Source: Orobanche coerulescens
Lineage: Eukaryota > Streptophyta > Magnoliopsida > Lamiales > Orobanchaceae
Direction: 5' to 3'
Assembly: GCA_033398695.1 (NCBI GenBank)
Contig: CM065804.1
Coordinates: forward strand, 119,221,501-119,285,500
DNA: 64,000 bases
Below are positions 9,632 to 21,100 of the stretch, piece after piece (the first letter of the stretch is position 1; each line of letters opens with the position of its first letter). The notes beneath the pieces were generated by a model. It saw only the letters and a program-made list of their open reading frames with translations, was not told where the DNA came from and searched no databases. A program made the position numbers and the translations under genes.

Positions 9632-10400
9632 AAAATAGAGAGCGGCGGAACAATCAAGGAAATAACTACTTGCTCAGCCCCAATTCATCACGAGCAAAGC
9701 GCGAATGCAAGGTTCGAAATACGATGAACCGACCTAGCGAGCATCCAGACGTGAGTCGAGGCGATAAAAATGTATGGGAACACGATAAGTTGAGGTGGAG
9801 GAGTATGAATTTGGATACCAAAACTCCCGGAGGGAAGAAAATCACAAAATAGTTCGACGTCACGAAAATCATGTTTCGAGCTCAACCAACCGCATCCAAG
9901 TTCATAATACATTCGGAAATGTTAATTGCTCGCGAGGGAATATTAGCTTCGAACAAAAATTTCTGCAAGAATCAAGCTCAGATGTGGAAAGACCACAATA
10001 ATTCACGGAGTCTAACCACACGGTTCTGAAATTCGTTCGGAGAACGGTAGGCTAAGTACAACAGGGTAGTTTAAAAATTTATCGAGAGGGTCATAGATGA
10101 AGTACCAGCAATGAAAGTCACCCAACACTGAAAATACTATGAAGAGTACGGGTAGTACATTTCCCCATACTAAGAAAACATTTCGATCCCGAACTTAGAA
10201 CAGCAAGAGTTGGTAACAAAGAGCAATGAAATGAAGAACGATCAAAGTCACGATTGTTCAAAACAGCAACAATTAGGACATATTGCAAAATATTCATCCT
10301 CCCATGTTAGGCTCTTCAGAAGGAAACATAGGGTTTCGGGACATTCTCCAGTCACTAGCTCTGCTCTCTCTCAGGGCGGCATTCTTTGCCAATTCGGAAA
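9632..10400. other. Non-coding interior of element C, 3' part
   Basis: No recognisable protein domain in any frame. In an intact element this position would hold pol, so pol has been deleted. Short open frames on both strands look accidental. Confidence 0.5.
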
Positions 10401-10407
10401 CTGTCTC

Positions 10408-10807
10408 ACAGTGTTTCTCCCGATAACCTTCACACCCACACCGGTAACAAGTCAAGAGTGGAGAGGGACAATTTGCACGAACATGTCCCCGATTCTGATT
10501 TGAAACATCTTCTCTTCTTACCGCGAGTCACCGTCTTTGGTTTGGGATTTCCAGCGTTCACTCCCGACCGCGAAGATGACGCTATCGGACGACGTGGGGG
10601 TTTGGGAGCCTTAGGCTCTTCACCGCCCAAAAACTTCCTAGATATCCTCGGTCTCTTGGCTTCGCTCGTGGGCTCGACCACTGAGGAGATCTCATAGGAT
10701 ATCGATTGATCTAGATACTCCTTCACCGTAGCATGGATCGTGGTCGTACGAACCACCTTGCCGCTTCCATTTCCATCATCACGTCCACGTCCGCCGAGGC
10801 TTGACAT
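10408..10807 (-). pseudogene. gag: Element C gag remnant: basic N-terminus and zinc knuckle
   Basis: An ATG at 10807 starts MSSLGGRGRDDG, the arginine/glycine-rich start typical of chromovirus gag proteins. A serine-, proline- and lysine-rich linker follows. In a different frame, at 10408-10449, the minus strand encodes CYRCGCEGYREKHC, a CCHC-type knuckle with tyrosine where histidine is usual. The capsid domain that should lie between these parts is absent, and at least one frameshift separates them. The gene product would package element RNA, but this copy cannot work. Confidence 0.6.
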
Positions 10808-10870
10808 GCTAATACGGATAACACCGATCAACAGTATTAGTTTATCTGCACAATATACCACAATTATCAA

Positions 10871-11893
10871 CCCGAGTTTTAGTTAGCATCCTTAGAATAA
10901 CGGTACTATCGTAAAGCATAAGGTTTTATGAAGTCAATTTCGAGTTCCTCGACGAGGACGGTCATTATATGTATGCACTTAATGAAAACAAATTTTTGAA
11001 AAGAGGGCTAGTCACGTTGCGCCCAAGACTTGTAAACACCGTCTTTTATTTCGGAAGAGGAAGTTTATATAACGACTCTAAAAAATATTTTCGAGTGATG
11101 TATAAAAAAGAAAAAAAAAAAATTGAAAATAATTTCGTAACTAATTTGAAATATTTCAAGAATGTTGAGTCCCAAATATCAAAATTTTGAAAATCTTTCC
11201 TCTTCTTCAAAAATGTTTATTCGAAAGAATTCTCCACCGAGATACGTGACCATTTAACATGACGGTATTAAATCATGGCTTTACACAATGTTAGAAAATT
11301 TCAAAGCATTGCTTTAAAATATTCGAGATACTCTGGCCGTGGGCCCCGTGTCGGAACCCACCAGGCAAAAATTCCTAAAAAAAATGATCTAAATGCCAAA
11401 AAGGCCGAAGTCGGTAACATTCTCAAATACTCACAAAAGTCATTTATGAAATATCAAATACCGTCATAAGAATACTATCAAAATATGCAAGACCAAAATA
11501 TCAAAACTCGGTTTGCAAGATAACAAAAACCATCTTAAAATACTCATGCGGTGGATAACATTATCATTCGTAAATTCATTCTAATAAAGTACCGAAACAG
11601 ATAAACATGCTCGACTTAGAAGCATACTACGTAACTATTTATGCTCGGACCGCATGCGCATGTTATATCCTAAAACGATAATATCACCAACAAGTTCCAA
11701 TTCCTAGTTCACATTAAGCATATTAGCACAATGTAATCAAATACGCATATAAGGGGACTTACGATCGGGAGGCTTACCATCACGGATTGCCGGAAGACGA
11801 TGTCGGAACCACGATACTAATCACGACTCTGATGCGCGCGACTTACCCAAGACATGGACTTGACCCAACGGCCTAGGTTTTTCGCAAACCTAA
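10871..11893. other. Leader region of element C, no gene seen
   Basis: AT-rich sequence between the gag start and the primer site on the minus strand. It contains A-rich runs near 11110 and several short open frames with no recognisable domain. Confidence 0.45.
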
Positions 11894-11905
11894 GCTCTGA
11901 TACCA
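11894..11905 (-). other. Primer binding site, element C
   Basis: Minus-strand TGGTATCAGAGC, a perfect match to the usual plant site for initiator methionine tRNA, four nt inside the 5' LTR end. Confidence 0.85.
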
Positions 11906-12300
11906 TAAATGTAACACCCCCAGAATATGACCGGGAATGTCACACGCCGTAGACCCTTATCGCAAGGATCTACCAGGCTAAACTCCAAAAGACTACTCGA
12001 TGATTGACCGACCGAGGTCAAAATTTAAATAGAAAACAGACCGACAAGGTCATAAACCAATTCAGAAACTAACGACATTCATATTACAATGACCACAATA
12101 AACTTGAACATAGAAAAGAACGACAACTCAATTTAATAAATGATAACTACACCCATGCAAGGGTGAATACACGAACGACAAAGAAATACCGACCAAAATG
12201 ATACAAAAGAAAAGACTCTGACTCTGGTGTGATTAGCATCGTTGTCTTCCATCTCCTTCCAAGCCAATCCCAAGCTGCCAAAAACCTGAGCGCATAACAG

Positions 12301-12360
12301 GTACCCACCCCCCGAAAACTCGGGGGTTAGCAAACTGGAATTTTGCTAGTGCAAGTACAT
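12301..12360 (-). promoter_or_regulatory. Conserved LTR hairpin module, LTR C
   Basis: Minus strand: ACTTGCACTAGC, then TTTGCTAACCCCCGAG, a TTTT loop and CGGGGGGTGGG. It is the same order of words as in A, D and F, with a longer stem. Confidence 0.5.
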
Positions 12361-12673
12361 AATATACAAGATATACGAACAGTAACAACACAAAATTCAA
12401 CCGCCGTGAAGCCTTAACACAAACCATACATTCCCACAGTCAGCACAGAATAACACTCGCATACACGAGGTGAAAGGTAATCACATAGTCATATTCTCCT
12501 TACGGAAAATAACATTCATGAAACTTTAAACGAGCCCAAGGAGTCAGGAAGATCCCTTTTGTAAAAGGAAAAGTATTTTGATAAGATAGTTTGCAATCAT
12601 TATTATTGACTCGGGCCGTTTATGGGTTTTTAAAATCGAATGGGAATACTTTTGGAAATAATTTCAAAAACTC

Positions 12674-12867
12674 TCGGGTCCTTGACCCAACGTATGGAAA
12701 ACGATTACACAAAAACCAAGTCAACTTATTTGGGGTTCTCGACCCAATTTATAGAACACCGTCACAAACGAAATCATTACAACATCTCACAGGGTTCTCA
12801 ACCCATTCCAAATAACATCATCACGAAACCAATCATCTCAACATTCCACGGGGTCCTCGACCCAATA
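12674..12867. repeat. Minisatellite in LTR C (four units of 55-59 bp)
   Basis: A word of the type GGGTCCTCGACCCA recurs at about 12676, 12731, 12790 and 12849. Each is itself a short inverted repeat (GGGTC / GACCC). Confidence 0.75.
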
Positions 12868-14196
12868 CAGAATAGCACCACAATACAATCAAAGGTACAG
12901 AACTCTCATTCGACATATCCCGCTCAAGACCCCGATTAATTAACCCTCGGAGATTTCGTCAAACCTCCGTGGTTAACTAACCCCGATACCAACGCTTTAA
13001 AAACAATTTGAAACAAGCTTTCAAAACACGGATTGCGGTCTGTATCAAGACAAACATTAAAAGTGAGTTGAAAGAATTTGAGATACGAACATCGTTCAGT
13101 AGCGGGGTCTTAGCTATCACTCAAATACCCGTAACCAATAAGCCCGCCAGGCGCCTCCCTTACACACTGTGTACCGGCGTTCACTTCCATCATGTTGGCC
13201 GCTCCTTGAACATGTCACCGCACCGGCCACTCCCGCAAGAGCCGCCTTGCACGCGCATTAGGTGACATCGGCGTTCACCACCCATATGGTGCCGCACATT
13301 GCAAAGATACACCAGGCCGGAGTGCACGCCCCGCCCTCAGAGGTTCCCGGATACGACGTTTCTCACAACACGTATCCACATTATCACAAACATCCAGCAC
13401 ATGAACAAATGTCACAACAATTTTCAACTCGGTACATCAAGTCACACAATTTCTCCGCCAGTCTATAACCACACAAGTAGACAGGAACACGCACGTTATT
13501 AATCAACTCAATCACAATAAGCGTTCAAGCATAACCAATCAATACCGCACATAGATATATATATATATATATAACCTTACTATATTATATGAATGACTAT
13601 AGTTCATCCCTCCATCCAAGTTGAGTACGTCAACTAGTGTTAGCATTCATCACTCGTCGATCACCGACATAAGCATGTATATCAATATACGTATATACAT
13701 ACTTATTTTTAACATATAAATATATATAATACATATATATATACACATACATATACATATATATATACATATATACATCCGTATAAACTCATACACTTCA
13801 ACAACAATGATTTCACGCAGTTACAATTCGTATATCGAGGTACTTGCCTTGGTAATACAATGCGAAGGAGACGACGAAGGAATAGGTTCCGGTCCGAACA
13901 ATCCTCTCAAATCCGACCCTAACACAATAATGATATACAATCAATCTCACATCATGAATACGAAGAAATCCCTCCTAGTTCTACCCGTTGGGACAATTTA
14001 TCGAACACCAAGAGTGCGTAGGGAATTGAAATCGGTTAACGGTGAACTAACGGGATTTCATCCCAACCAAAAACAAGAAAACCAAGGGTCACGAGAGTAC
14101 TATCAAAATCTAACAACAACATCGGTTAATTCGGATTAAAACACAAGATCACCACCAAACCCTCCCAAAAAAAAATCATACTAGGGTATAAGAGAT

Positions 14197-14204
14197 CTTA
14201 CCTC
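14197..14204 (-). promoter_or_regulatory. Splice-donor-like site, LTR C (right copy)
   Basis: GAG/GTAAG on the minus strand, about 193 nt after the TATA-like box at 14393-14398. Confidence 0.4.
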
Positions 14205-14411
14205 TTGAAGATACAAACCCTATCATCCGAAGAACACGTGCTAGATCCACAATCCGAGCTACACGATCGAAGGAAGATGAAGAAAAACACACAATCAAAA
14301 GGGTGGATGGAGAAGAAATCCCCCTCTCAACCCTCTCTCTCGCGCACGGTGGAAGAAAAGGAGGAAATGAGCGAAAATCGCGAAAACACCCGATTATAGC
14401 GCGGCCGCATC

Positions 14412-14730
14412 GTGTGCCGCGGCTCACCAGGCTGCGGCACGGCCAAAATTGCGCCAGTGGTGGCCGACCGTTGTGCCGCGGCTCATTCGGAGTGTGCCGC
14501 GGCTCGACTTCGGCATGTGCAGCGGATCACGGGATCCGGGCACGCGCACGAGAGGTTTTAGCCGGCAGTGCCACACGGGTGTGCCGCAGCCCGGACAAGT
14601 GTGCCGCGGCACTGACTCGGCTGTGTGCCGCGGCGCACAATCCTTGTGCCGCGGCACACGGTACAGCCTGCTCGGCCAACAACTGGGTAGTATGTGTGCC
14701 GCGGCGCACAATCCTTGTGTCGCCGCTCAC
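14412..14730. promoter_or_regulatory. GTGCCGCGGCAC palindrome cluster, LTR C (right copy)
   Basis: Same cluster as 8777-9095, with several local rearrangements and substitutions between the copies (for example around 14430, 14515-14550 and 14620), while the flanking LTR sequence is almost unchanged. Confidence 0.65.
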
Positions 14731-15227
14731 ACCCCCCCCTCGGGTCCCAAAATGACGAAAAAAGATCCGGAATGAGAATAAAAGCAATAGGAATCGATAT
14801 TTGGGCAACAATAACACGAAATGGAAGTACGGAACCCCAAAACGATCTAAGGTACACAACCAAGGTCGAACCAGGAACAAATTCCCTAAATTTCTAGGAA
14901 GTTACAAAAACGGCCCAAACATCCGAAAATCACGATACAACGTCGGATTAACAATCCGAAACTCACAACATGTTCTACTCAATCATACGAACTCATGGAA
15001 GTAAGAAAATGACGAAATCGAACGAGTTTAACGAGAATCAAATGCACATGAGACAAAATATAACACAAGATGAAATTACGTAAAAACATCATCGAGACCC
15101 ATCTAAGCGGAGAAACTCCAAGAACAAAATAGGTTCAGAATTCCAAAACAGTGTCAAGCGAGTTGTCGAAACGGACCTCCGCCGGAAAAATGAAAATTAC
15201 CGGAAATCGAATTTGCGGGTATTACAG

Positions 15228-15797
15228 GATGATTCTTCGGATTTGATCGGAACGGAACCAGAATTGATAATTCAGACTCAAGAGAAGATAGCTTTGATTC
15301 GAGAGAGACTGTTGACTGCCCAGAGTCGACAGAAGTCTTATGCCGATGTACGTCGCCGTCCTCTAGAGTTCGACGTTGGGTATCATGTGCTATTAATGGT
15401 GTCTCCTACACGAGGGATTTTCCGTTTTGGGAGAAGAGGCAAGCTTAGTCCGAGATATATCGGACCATTTGAGATCCTAGAGAGAGTTGGGGATTTAGCA
15501 TACCGGTTGGCCTTACCGCCATCGCTGAGTCATGTTCACAATGTGTTTCACGTATCCCAACTGCGGAAGTATGTACCGGACCCCAGTCACGTCATTGATT
15601 TCGACGAGATCGAGATCGCTAATGATGGCACCTTCGAAGAGAGACCAATCAAGATACTTGAGAGCCGGATCAAACAACTGAGGAATAAACCAATACATTT
15701 GGTTAAAGTACAATGGTCACGACATGGAGTAGAAGAGGCCACTTGGGAAACGGAGGACGGTATGAAGGCTAAATATCCGGAGTTGTTTTCATCCTAA
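15228..15797 (+). pseudogene. pol: Element A pol remnant: integrase C-terminus and chromodomain
   Basis: This is the last 189 codons of a gypsy polyprotein, starting inside the integrase after the point where C inserted (DDSSDLIGTEPEL). It holds the GPF/Y-type stretch YIGPFEILERVGDLAYRLALP, then VFHVSQLRKYVPDPSHV, then the chromodomain with VKVQWSRHGVEEATWETE and the terminal TAA at 15795-15797. The chromodomain is expected to steer integration to marked heterochromatin. The frame is open to its natural stop. It shares about two thirds of its residues with the same region of D by eye. Gag, protease, reverse transcriptase and the integrase core are missing upstream. Confidence 0.85.
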
Positions 15798-15814
15798 GTT
15801 TCGGGACGAAACTT
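15796..15814. promoter_or_regulatory. Conserved 19-bp palindrome after the pol stop, element A
   Basis: AAGTTTCGGGACGAAACTT overlaps the last two bases of the stop codon and lies about 5 bp before the polypurine region. The same motif is at 9613-9631 (C), 43871-43889 (D), 56272-56291 (G, one base longer) and 60285-60303 (F). Confidence 0.7.
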
Positions 15815-15819
15815 CTTTT

Positions 15820-15832
15820 TAGGGAGGAAGGA
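15820..15832 (+). other. Polypurine tract, element A
   Basis: TAGGGAGGAAGGA directly before TGTAATACCC of the 3' LTR. Confidence 0.75.
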
Positions 15833-18166
15833 TGTAATACCCGAGATTTCTGTTATGTAATTGGAACTTGTGATATTGTAATAATTGTACTTTTGTCTGA
15901 GTATTATTCTCCGTATTTCATAATCCGATGTTGTCGAGCGTATAATTTCGTATATGTGATATAAAGATTGTAATTCTGTGCATGTAGCGCACGCTATAGG
16001 CTACGGGTAGCGTACGCTAACATGGATTCATAGCGCACGCTACAGAGTGTCATTAGCGCACGCTATGCGTGGTCAGATCGATGGAGACGTGCGGTAGGTG
16101 AGATCTGGCCGGGGGACCCTTGTCGAATTGTGTCGAATGAACCTGGACGGCTTTCGGGAAAAGCCAAGTCAACGCCTTAGCGCACTCTACAGACATGTGA
16201 ATAGCGCACGCTAAGTGCTGACTCCAGTTAAGTCAGACAGCCGTTAGCGCACGCTACGAGCAGGGACTAGCGCGCGCTAATAGCCATTTATTATAAATAG
16301 GACAGCATCCTATTCGTGATTTCAGTTCTTCTCCTCCCATAACCCGAACTCTTACACTTAGAACATAACTCCTTTCGTCCTAAACACTTCGTATCAACCT
16401 CCTGGTTCGAGATTGAAGATCGTATATCATTGGAGATTGGTGTTCAAGCCTTCGGTGTTGGATTGCTTCATTTTCCTCCGTGTTCTTCACTACTTTGAGG
16501 TAGGTGATTCTTCACCGATGTTAGTAATGTTCCTAAGGAAGTTTGAATCATGTTTGGATAGCAAGTATTTCGTTATAATCGGTCATCACATGTTAGAAGG
16601 ATACTTTTGACGTATCGGCACTATATATCGTATGAACCTTTGAACCATCTTATTATAAGGACTCCTAAGCATGTTCAAATCGATTTATGATCGCAATCGG
16701 ATATTACCCAGTTGCTACGTTGTACACGTTGGAATCTTGTGTTTTGGAACGTAAGACGATCGGAACTTAGATTATTTCTTGAAGATCGTAGATGGATTAT
16801 GATATGGAGATGACTATCCGTATATTTGTATTTCATAATCATAAAACTTCCACAAACCTTATTAGCATGATATGCCCGAGGATAACTTGTATTATCACGG
16901 TAGAATTCATGAGTTCTTCATCATTCAACCCAGCTTTTGGTTTGCGATTCTGCCATGCAAAATTAGCGCACGCTAACATGTGTGAGTTAACGTGCGCTAT
17001 CGGGGTTCGATTAACGCACGAAACGTGTGTAGCGACGTTATGAGACCGGGTCGATCGCGCGATCCGTGTCTAGCGACGCTAGTCTTATACGATAGCGTCG
17101 CTATCAGCCGGCTTAGCGCACGTTACGTAGAGTACGTAGCGCGCTAAGCAATCCGCATGCATTGATTATTTTGAGCTTTTCGGCCGTAGGCCAATTGTTA
17201 AACCATTGTTCGACTTGAGATGATTTGTATATCATTCCTTTTGTTAAGGTTCGAGCTTGCTACATTGATCGAAGGAGGCGACCTTCGAGTGGGTTGAGAT
17301 CATTGAAGTATATCGTTTCTTGCCATCTTCGAGGCAAGTATCGTGATATGTTAATATTGGTATTTTTGGAGCATGCGTATGATTATTCATGATGTTGAAC
17401 ATGATATTTACTTCATTGATTTGCCATGGTATTCGTTACATAGTGTTTATATGTTCATGTTGATGAACATAATGATTTGGCATATGTGTATGCATGAGTT
17501 GTGTTTGTATACGTTGTACGATCTATGCTGAGGGCGCTGGATCGGATGTCCACCTCGTGTTGGTCCGACGGGATCATCTTGGGATCTAGGCTGAGGGCGT
17601 TGGATCATTGGACGGGTTATTTCCACCTCGTGTTGGTCCGACGGGATCATCTTGGGATCTATGCTGAGGGCGCTGGATCATTGGAATACCCATGCTGTGT
17701 AATGGAATCTTGTAGATTCGCATTGTCGGATTCCGGTAGCGGAAGTCCGTGTGGTGTATCTTGTTATGTATTGTTGATGCATATTCGAATTGTTTAATAT
17801 GATACTTGTACTAGCATCGTTTTGCTAACCCCTTCGGGGGTGGACATTTGTTTTGATGTTCAGGTAGCCGAGGAGCAGAGAAATTACCACAAGATCGACG
17901 TGACGACGAAGGGGTTCAGTGATGTTTAGTGTTATTGGAGTTTTGATTTCTTGGTTTGGTTTCTGTACTCGAGTACGCGTGTCTTATTGATATTAATTCG
18001 ATATGGTTGTATTAATTACTCGTTGAACCAGTTGTACGTTTTCACAAACTTGAACTTCCGCAGTATTGATGTCGTAGATTTACTTTCTTTTTTTAATTAG
18101 CCTTGTAAATCCTTACTTAAAGGGTTTACGGCGCTGTAATTATTCCGAATATCTCGGGGTGTTACA
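15833..18166 (+). mobile_element. Element A 3' LTR (2,334 bp)
   Basis: Same ends as the 5' LTR. TATA box at 16292-16299, minisatellite at about 17520-17690. Differences from the 5' copy are concentrated at about 15985-16015, 16195-16265, 17005-17115 and 17870-17905; the rest is close to identical. It is followed by TATTT and the resumed satellite. Confidence 0.93.
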
Positions 18167-21100
18167 TATTTGGGTTCATCCAGACCCAAATCGGAGCTGA
18201 TATGGTCGGAACTGGGTTTTCGGATAATTCTCATAGGGTAGTACACAAGTTATGGTGGAAAATCGATGTGGCCTATTTTTGGGTATTTTTTCGTAATTTG
18301 TCCCTATGCATTTATAAGATTGAATACGTGTTTATTTGAGGTCATCCGGAGCCGAATCGGAGCTAATACGGCGAGAACTCAGTTTTCAGATAATTATCAT
18401 AGAGTGTAGTACACCGGTTGTGGAGGAAAATTGAGGCGGCCCATTTTTTGGATATTTTTTCATAATTTGTCCCTATGGATTTATAAAATTGAATACGCGT
18501 TTATTTGGGTTCATTCGGACCTGAATCGGAACTGATACAGCTGGAAATCGGTTTTCGGATAATTCTCATTTGGGGTAGTACACGAGTTATGGAGGAAAAT
18601 CGAGGTGGCCCATTTTTGGATATTTTTTTCATAATTTGTCCTTATGGATTTATAAAATTAAATCCGCATTTATTTGGGGTCATTTGAAGCCAAATCGAAG
18701 CTGATACCGCTAGAACTCAATTTTTAGATAATTCTCATATTGGGTAGTACACAAGTTATGGAGGAAAATTTAGGCGGTCTGTTTTTGGATATTTTTTCAT
18801 AATTTGTCCTTGTGGATTTACAAAATTGAATACGCGTTTATTTGCGTTCATCCGGAACCGGATCGGAGCTGATATGGCCGGAACTGGGTTTTCGGATAAT
18901 TCTCATAGGGTAGTACATAAGTTATGGTGGAAAATCGAGGTGGCCTATTTTTGTGTATTTTTTTCGTAATTTGTCCCTATGCATTTATAAGATTGAATAC
19001 GTGTTTATTTGAGGTCATCCAGAGCCGAATCGGAGCTGATACGGTTGCAACTCAGTTTTCGGATAATTATCATAGAGGGTAGTATACGGGTTATGGAGGA
19101 AAAATAAGGCAACCCATTTTTTGGATATCTTTTCATAATTTGTCCTTATGGATTTATAAAATTGAATACGCATTTATTGGGTTCATCCGGACCTAAATAC
19201 GGCTGGAACTTGGTTTTCGAATAATTCTCATAGGGGGTAATACACGAGTTATGGAGGAAAATCGAGGTGGCCCATTTTTGAATATTTTTCATAATTTGTC
19301 CCTATGGATTTATAAAATTAAATCCGCGTTTATTTGGGGTCATGTGAAGCCAAATCGAAGCTAATACGGCTAGAACTCGGTTTTCAGATAATTCTCACAT
19401 TGAGTAGTACACAGGTTATGGAGGAAAATTTAGACGGCCCGTTTTTTGGATATTTTTTCATAATTTGTCCTTGTGGATTTATAAAATTAAATATGCATTT
19501 ATTTGGGTTCATCCGGACCCGAATCAGAGCTGATATGGCCGAAACTGGGTTTTCGGAAAATTCTCACAAGGTAGTACACGAGTTATGGAGGAAAATCGAG
19601 CTGGCCCATTTTTGGATATTTTTTTCATAATTTATCCCTATGGATGTATAAGATCGAATACGTGTTTATTCAAGGTCATCTGGAGCGGAATCGAAGCTGA
19701 TATGGTTGGAACTCAGTTTTCGGATAATTCTCATAGAAGATAGTACACGGGTTATGGAGGAAAATTAAGGCAGCCCATTTTTTGGATATCTTTTCATAAT
19801 TTGTCCTTATGGATTTATAAAATTGAATACGCTTTTATTTGGGTTCATCCGGACCTGAATCGGAGCTGATACGGCTGGAACTTGGTTTTCGAATAATTCT
19901 CATAGCGGGTAATACACGAGTTATGGAGGAAAATCGAGGTGGCCCATTTTTGGATATTTTTCATAATTTGTCCGTATGGATTTATAAAATTAAATCCGCG
20001 TTTATTTGGGGTCATGTGAAGCCAAATCGAAGCTGATACGGCTAGAACTCGGTTTTTAGATAATTCTCACATTGAGTAGTACACAGGTTATGGAGGAAAA
20101 TTTAGATGGCCCGTTTTTTGGATATTTTTTCATAATTTATCCTTGTGGATTTATAAAATTGAATACGCATTTATTTGGGTTCATCCGAACCCGAATCGGA
20201 GCTGATATGTCCGGAACTAGGTTTTCGGATAATTCTCCCAGGGTAGTACACGAGTTATGGAGAAAATCGAGGTGGCCCATTTTTGGGTATTTTTTTTCAT
20301 AATTGTCCCTATGGATTTATAAGACTGAATACGTGTTTATTTGAAGTCATCCGGAGCCGAATCGGAGCTGATATGGTTGGAACTCAGTTTTCGGATAATT
20401 CTCATAGAGGGTAGTACACGGGTTATGGAGGAAAATTGAGGCGGCCCATTTTTTGGATATTTTTTCATAATTTGTCCCTATGGATTTATAAAATTGAATA
20501 CGCATTTATTTGGATTCATCCGGACCTGAATCGGAGCTGATACAGTCGGAACTCGATTTTCGGATAATTCTCATAGGGGGTAGGACACGAGTTATGGAGG
20601 AAAATTGAGGTGGCTCATTTTTGGATAGTTTTTCATAATTTGTCTCTATAGATTTATAAAATTAAATCCGTGTTTATTTGGGGTCATCTAAAGCCAAATC
20701 GAAGCTGATTGAATACACAAGTTATGGTGGAAAATCGAGGTGGCCTATTTTTGGGTATTTTTTCGTAATTTGTCCCTATGCATTTATAAGATTGAATATG
20801 TGTTTATTTGAGGTCATCCGGAGCCGAATCGGAGCTGATACGGCGAGAACTCAGTTTTCGGATAATTATCATAGAGGGTAGTACACCGGTTGTGGAGGAA
20901 AATTGAGGCGGCCCATTTTTTGGATATTTTTTTATAATTTGTCCCTATGCATTTATAAAACTGAATACGCGTTTATTTGGGTTCATCCGGACCTGAATCG
21001 GGTAATCTGGTGGAACTCGGTTTTCGGATAATTCTCATCTGGGGTAGTACACGAGTTATGGAGGAAAATCGAGGTGGCCCATTTTTTGATATTTTTTTCA

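Larger units (their letters stand above)
8026..15226 (-). mobile_element. Element C: large-LTR gypsy element, minus strand, left LTR truncated
   Basis: The right LTR (11910-15226, about 3.3 kb) is complete and is the 5' LTR. The left LTR (8026-9594) is the 3' LTR and keeps only the part that matches 13674-15226. The interior (9595-11909) is about 2.3 kb, shorter than one LTR, and has a degenerate gag but no pol. Primer site and polypurine tract sit at the expected ends. C is inserted in the integrase region of A: A resumes at 15227. Its far end is lost at the junction with B. The shared parts of the two LTRs are nearly identical apart from patches in the palindrome cluster. Confidence 0.87.
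11910..15226 (-). mobile_element. Element C 5' LTR (about 3.3 kb)
   Basis: On the minus strand it runs from TGTAATACCCGC at 15226 to GGGGGTGTTACA at 11910. It contains the palindrome cluster (14412-14730), a TATA-like box (14393), a donor-like site (14197), TA microsatellites, a minisatellite (12674-12867) and the conserved hairpin (12301-12360). It is longer than the element's own interior. Confidence 0.88.
1128..18166 (+). mobile_element. Element A: Tekay/Del-like chromovirus with two nested insertions
   Basis: The element has two LTRs (1128-3460 and 15833-18166), both starting TGTAATACCC and ending GGTGTTACA. Direct 5-bp target duplications TATTT flank it (1123-1127 and 18167-18171). Joining the flanks restores an uninterrupted satellite monomer. 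A primer site follows the 5' LTR at 3466 and a polypurine tract precedes the 3' LTR at 15820. Of the coding region only the integrase C-terminus and chromodomain remain (15228-15797). Elements B and C occupy 3523-15226, and about 4 kb of gag-pol is missing. The two LTRs are close to identical outside a few scrambled patches, so the insertion looks recent. It cannot move without help from another element. Confidence 0.93.
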
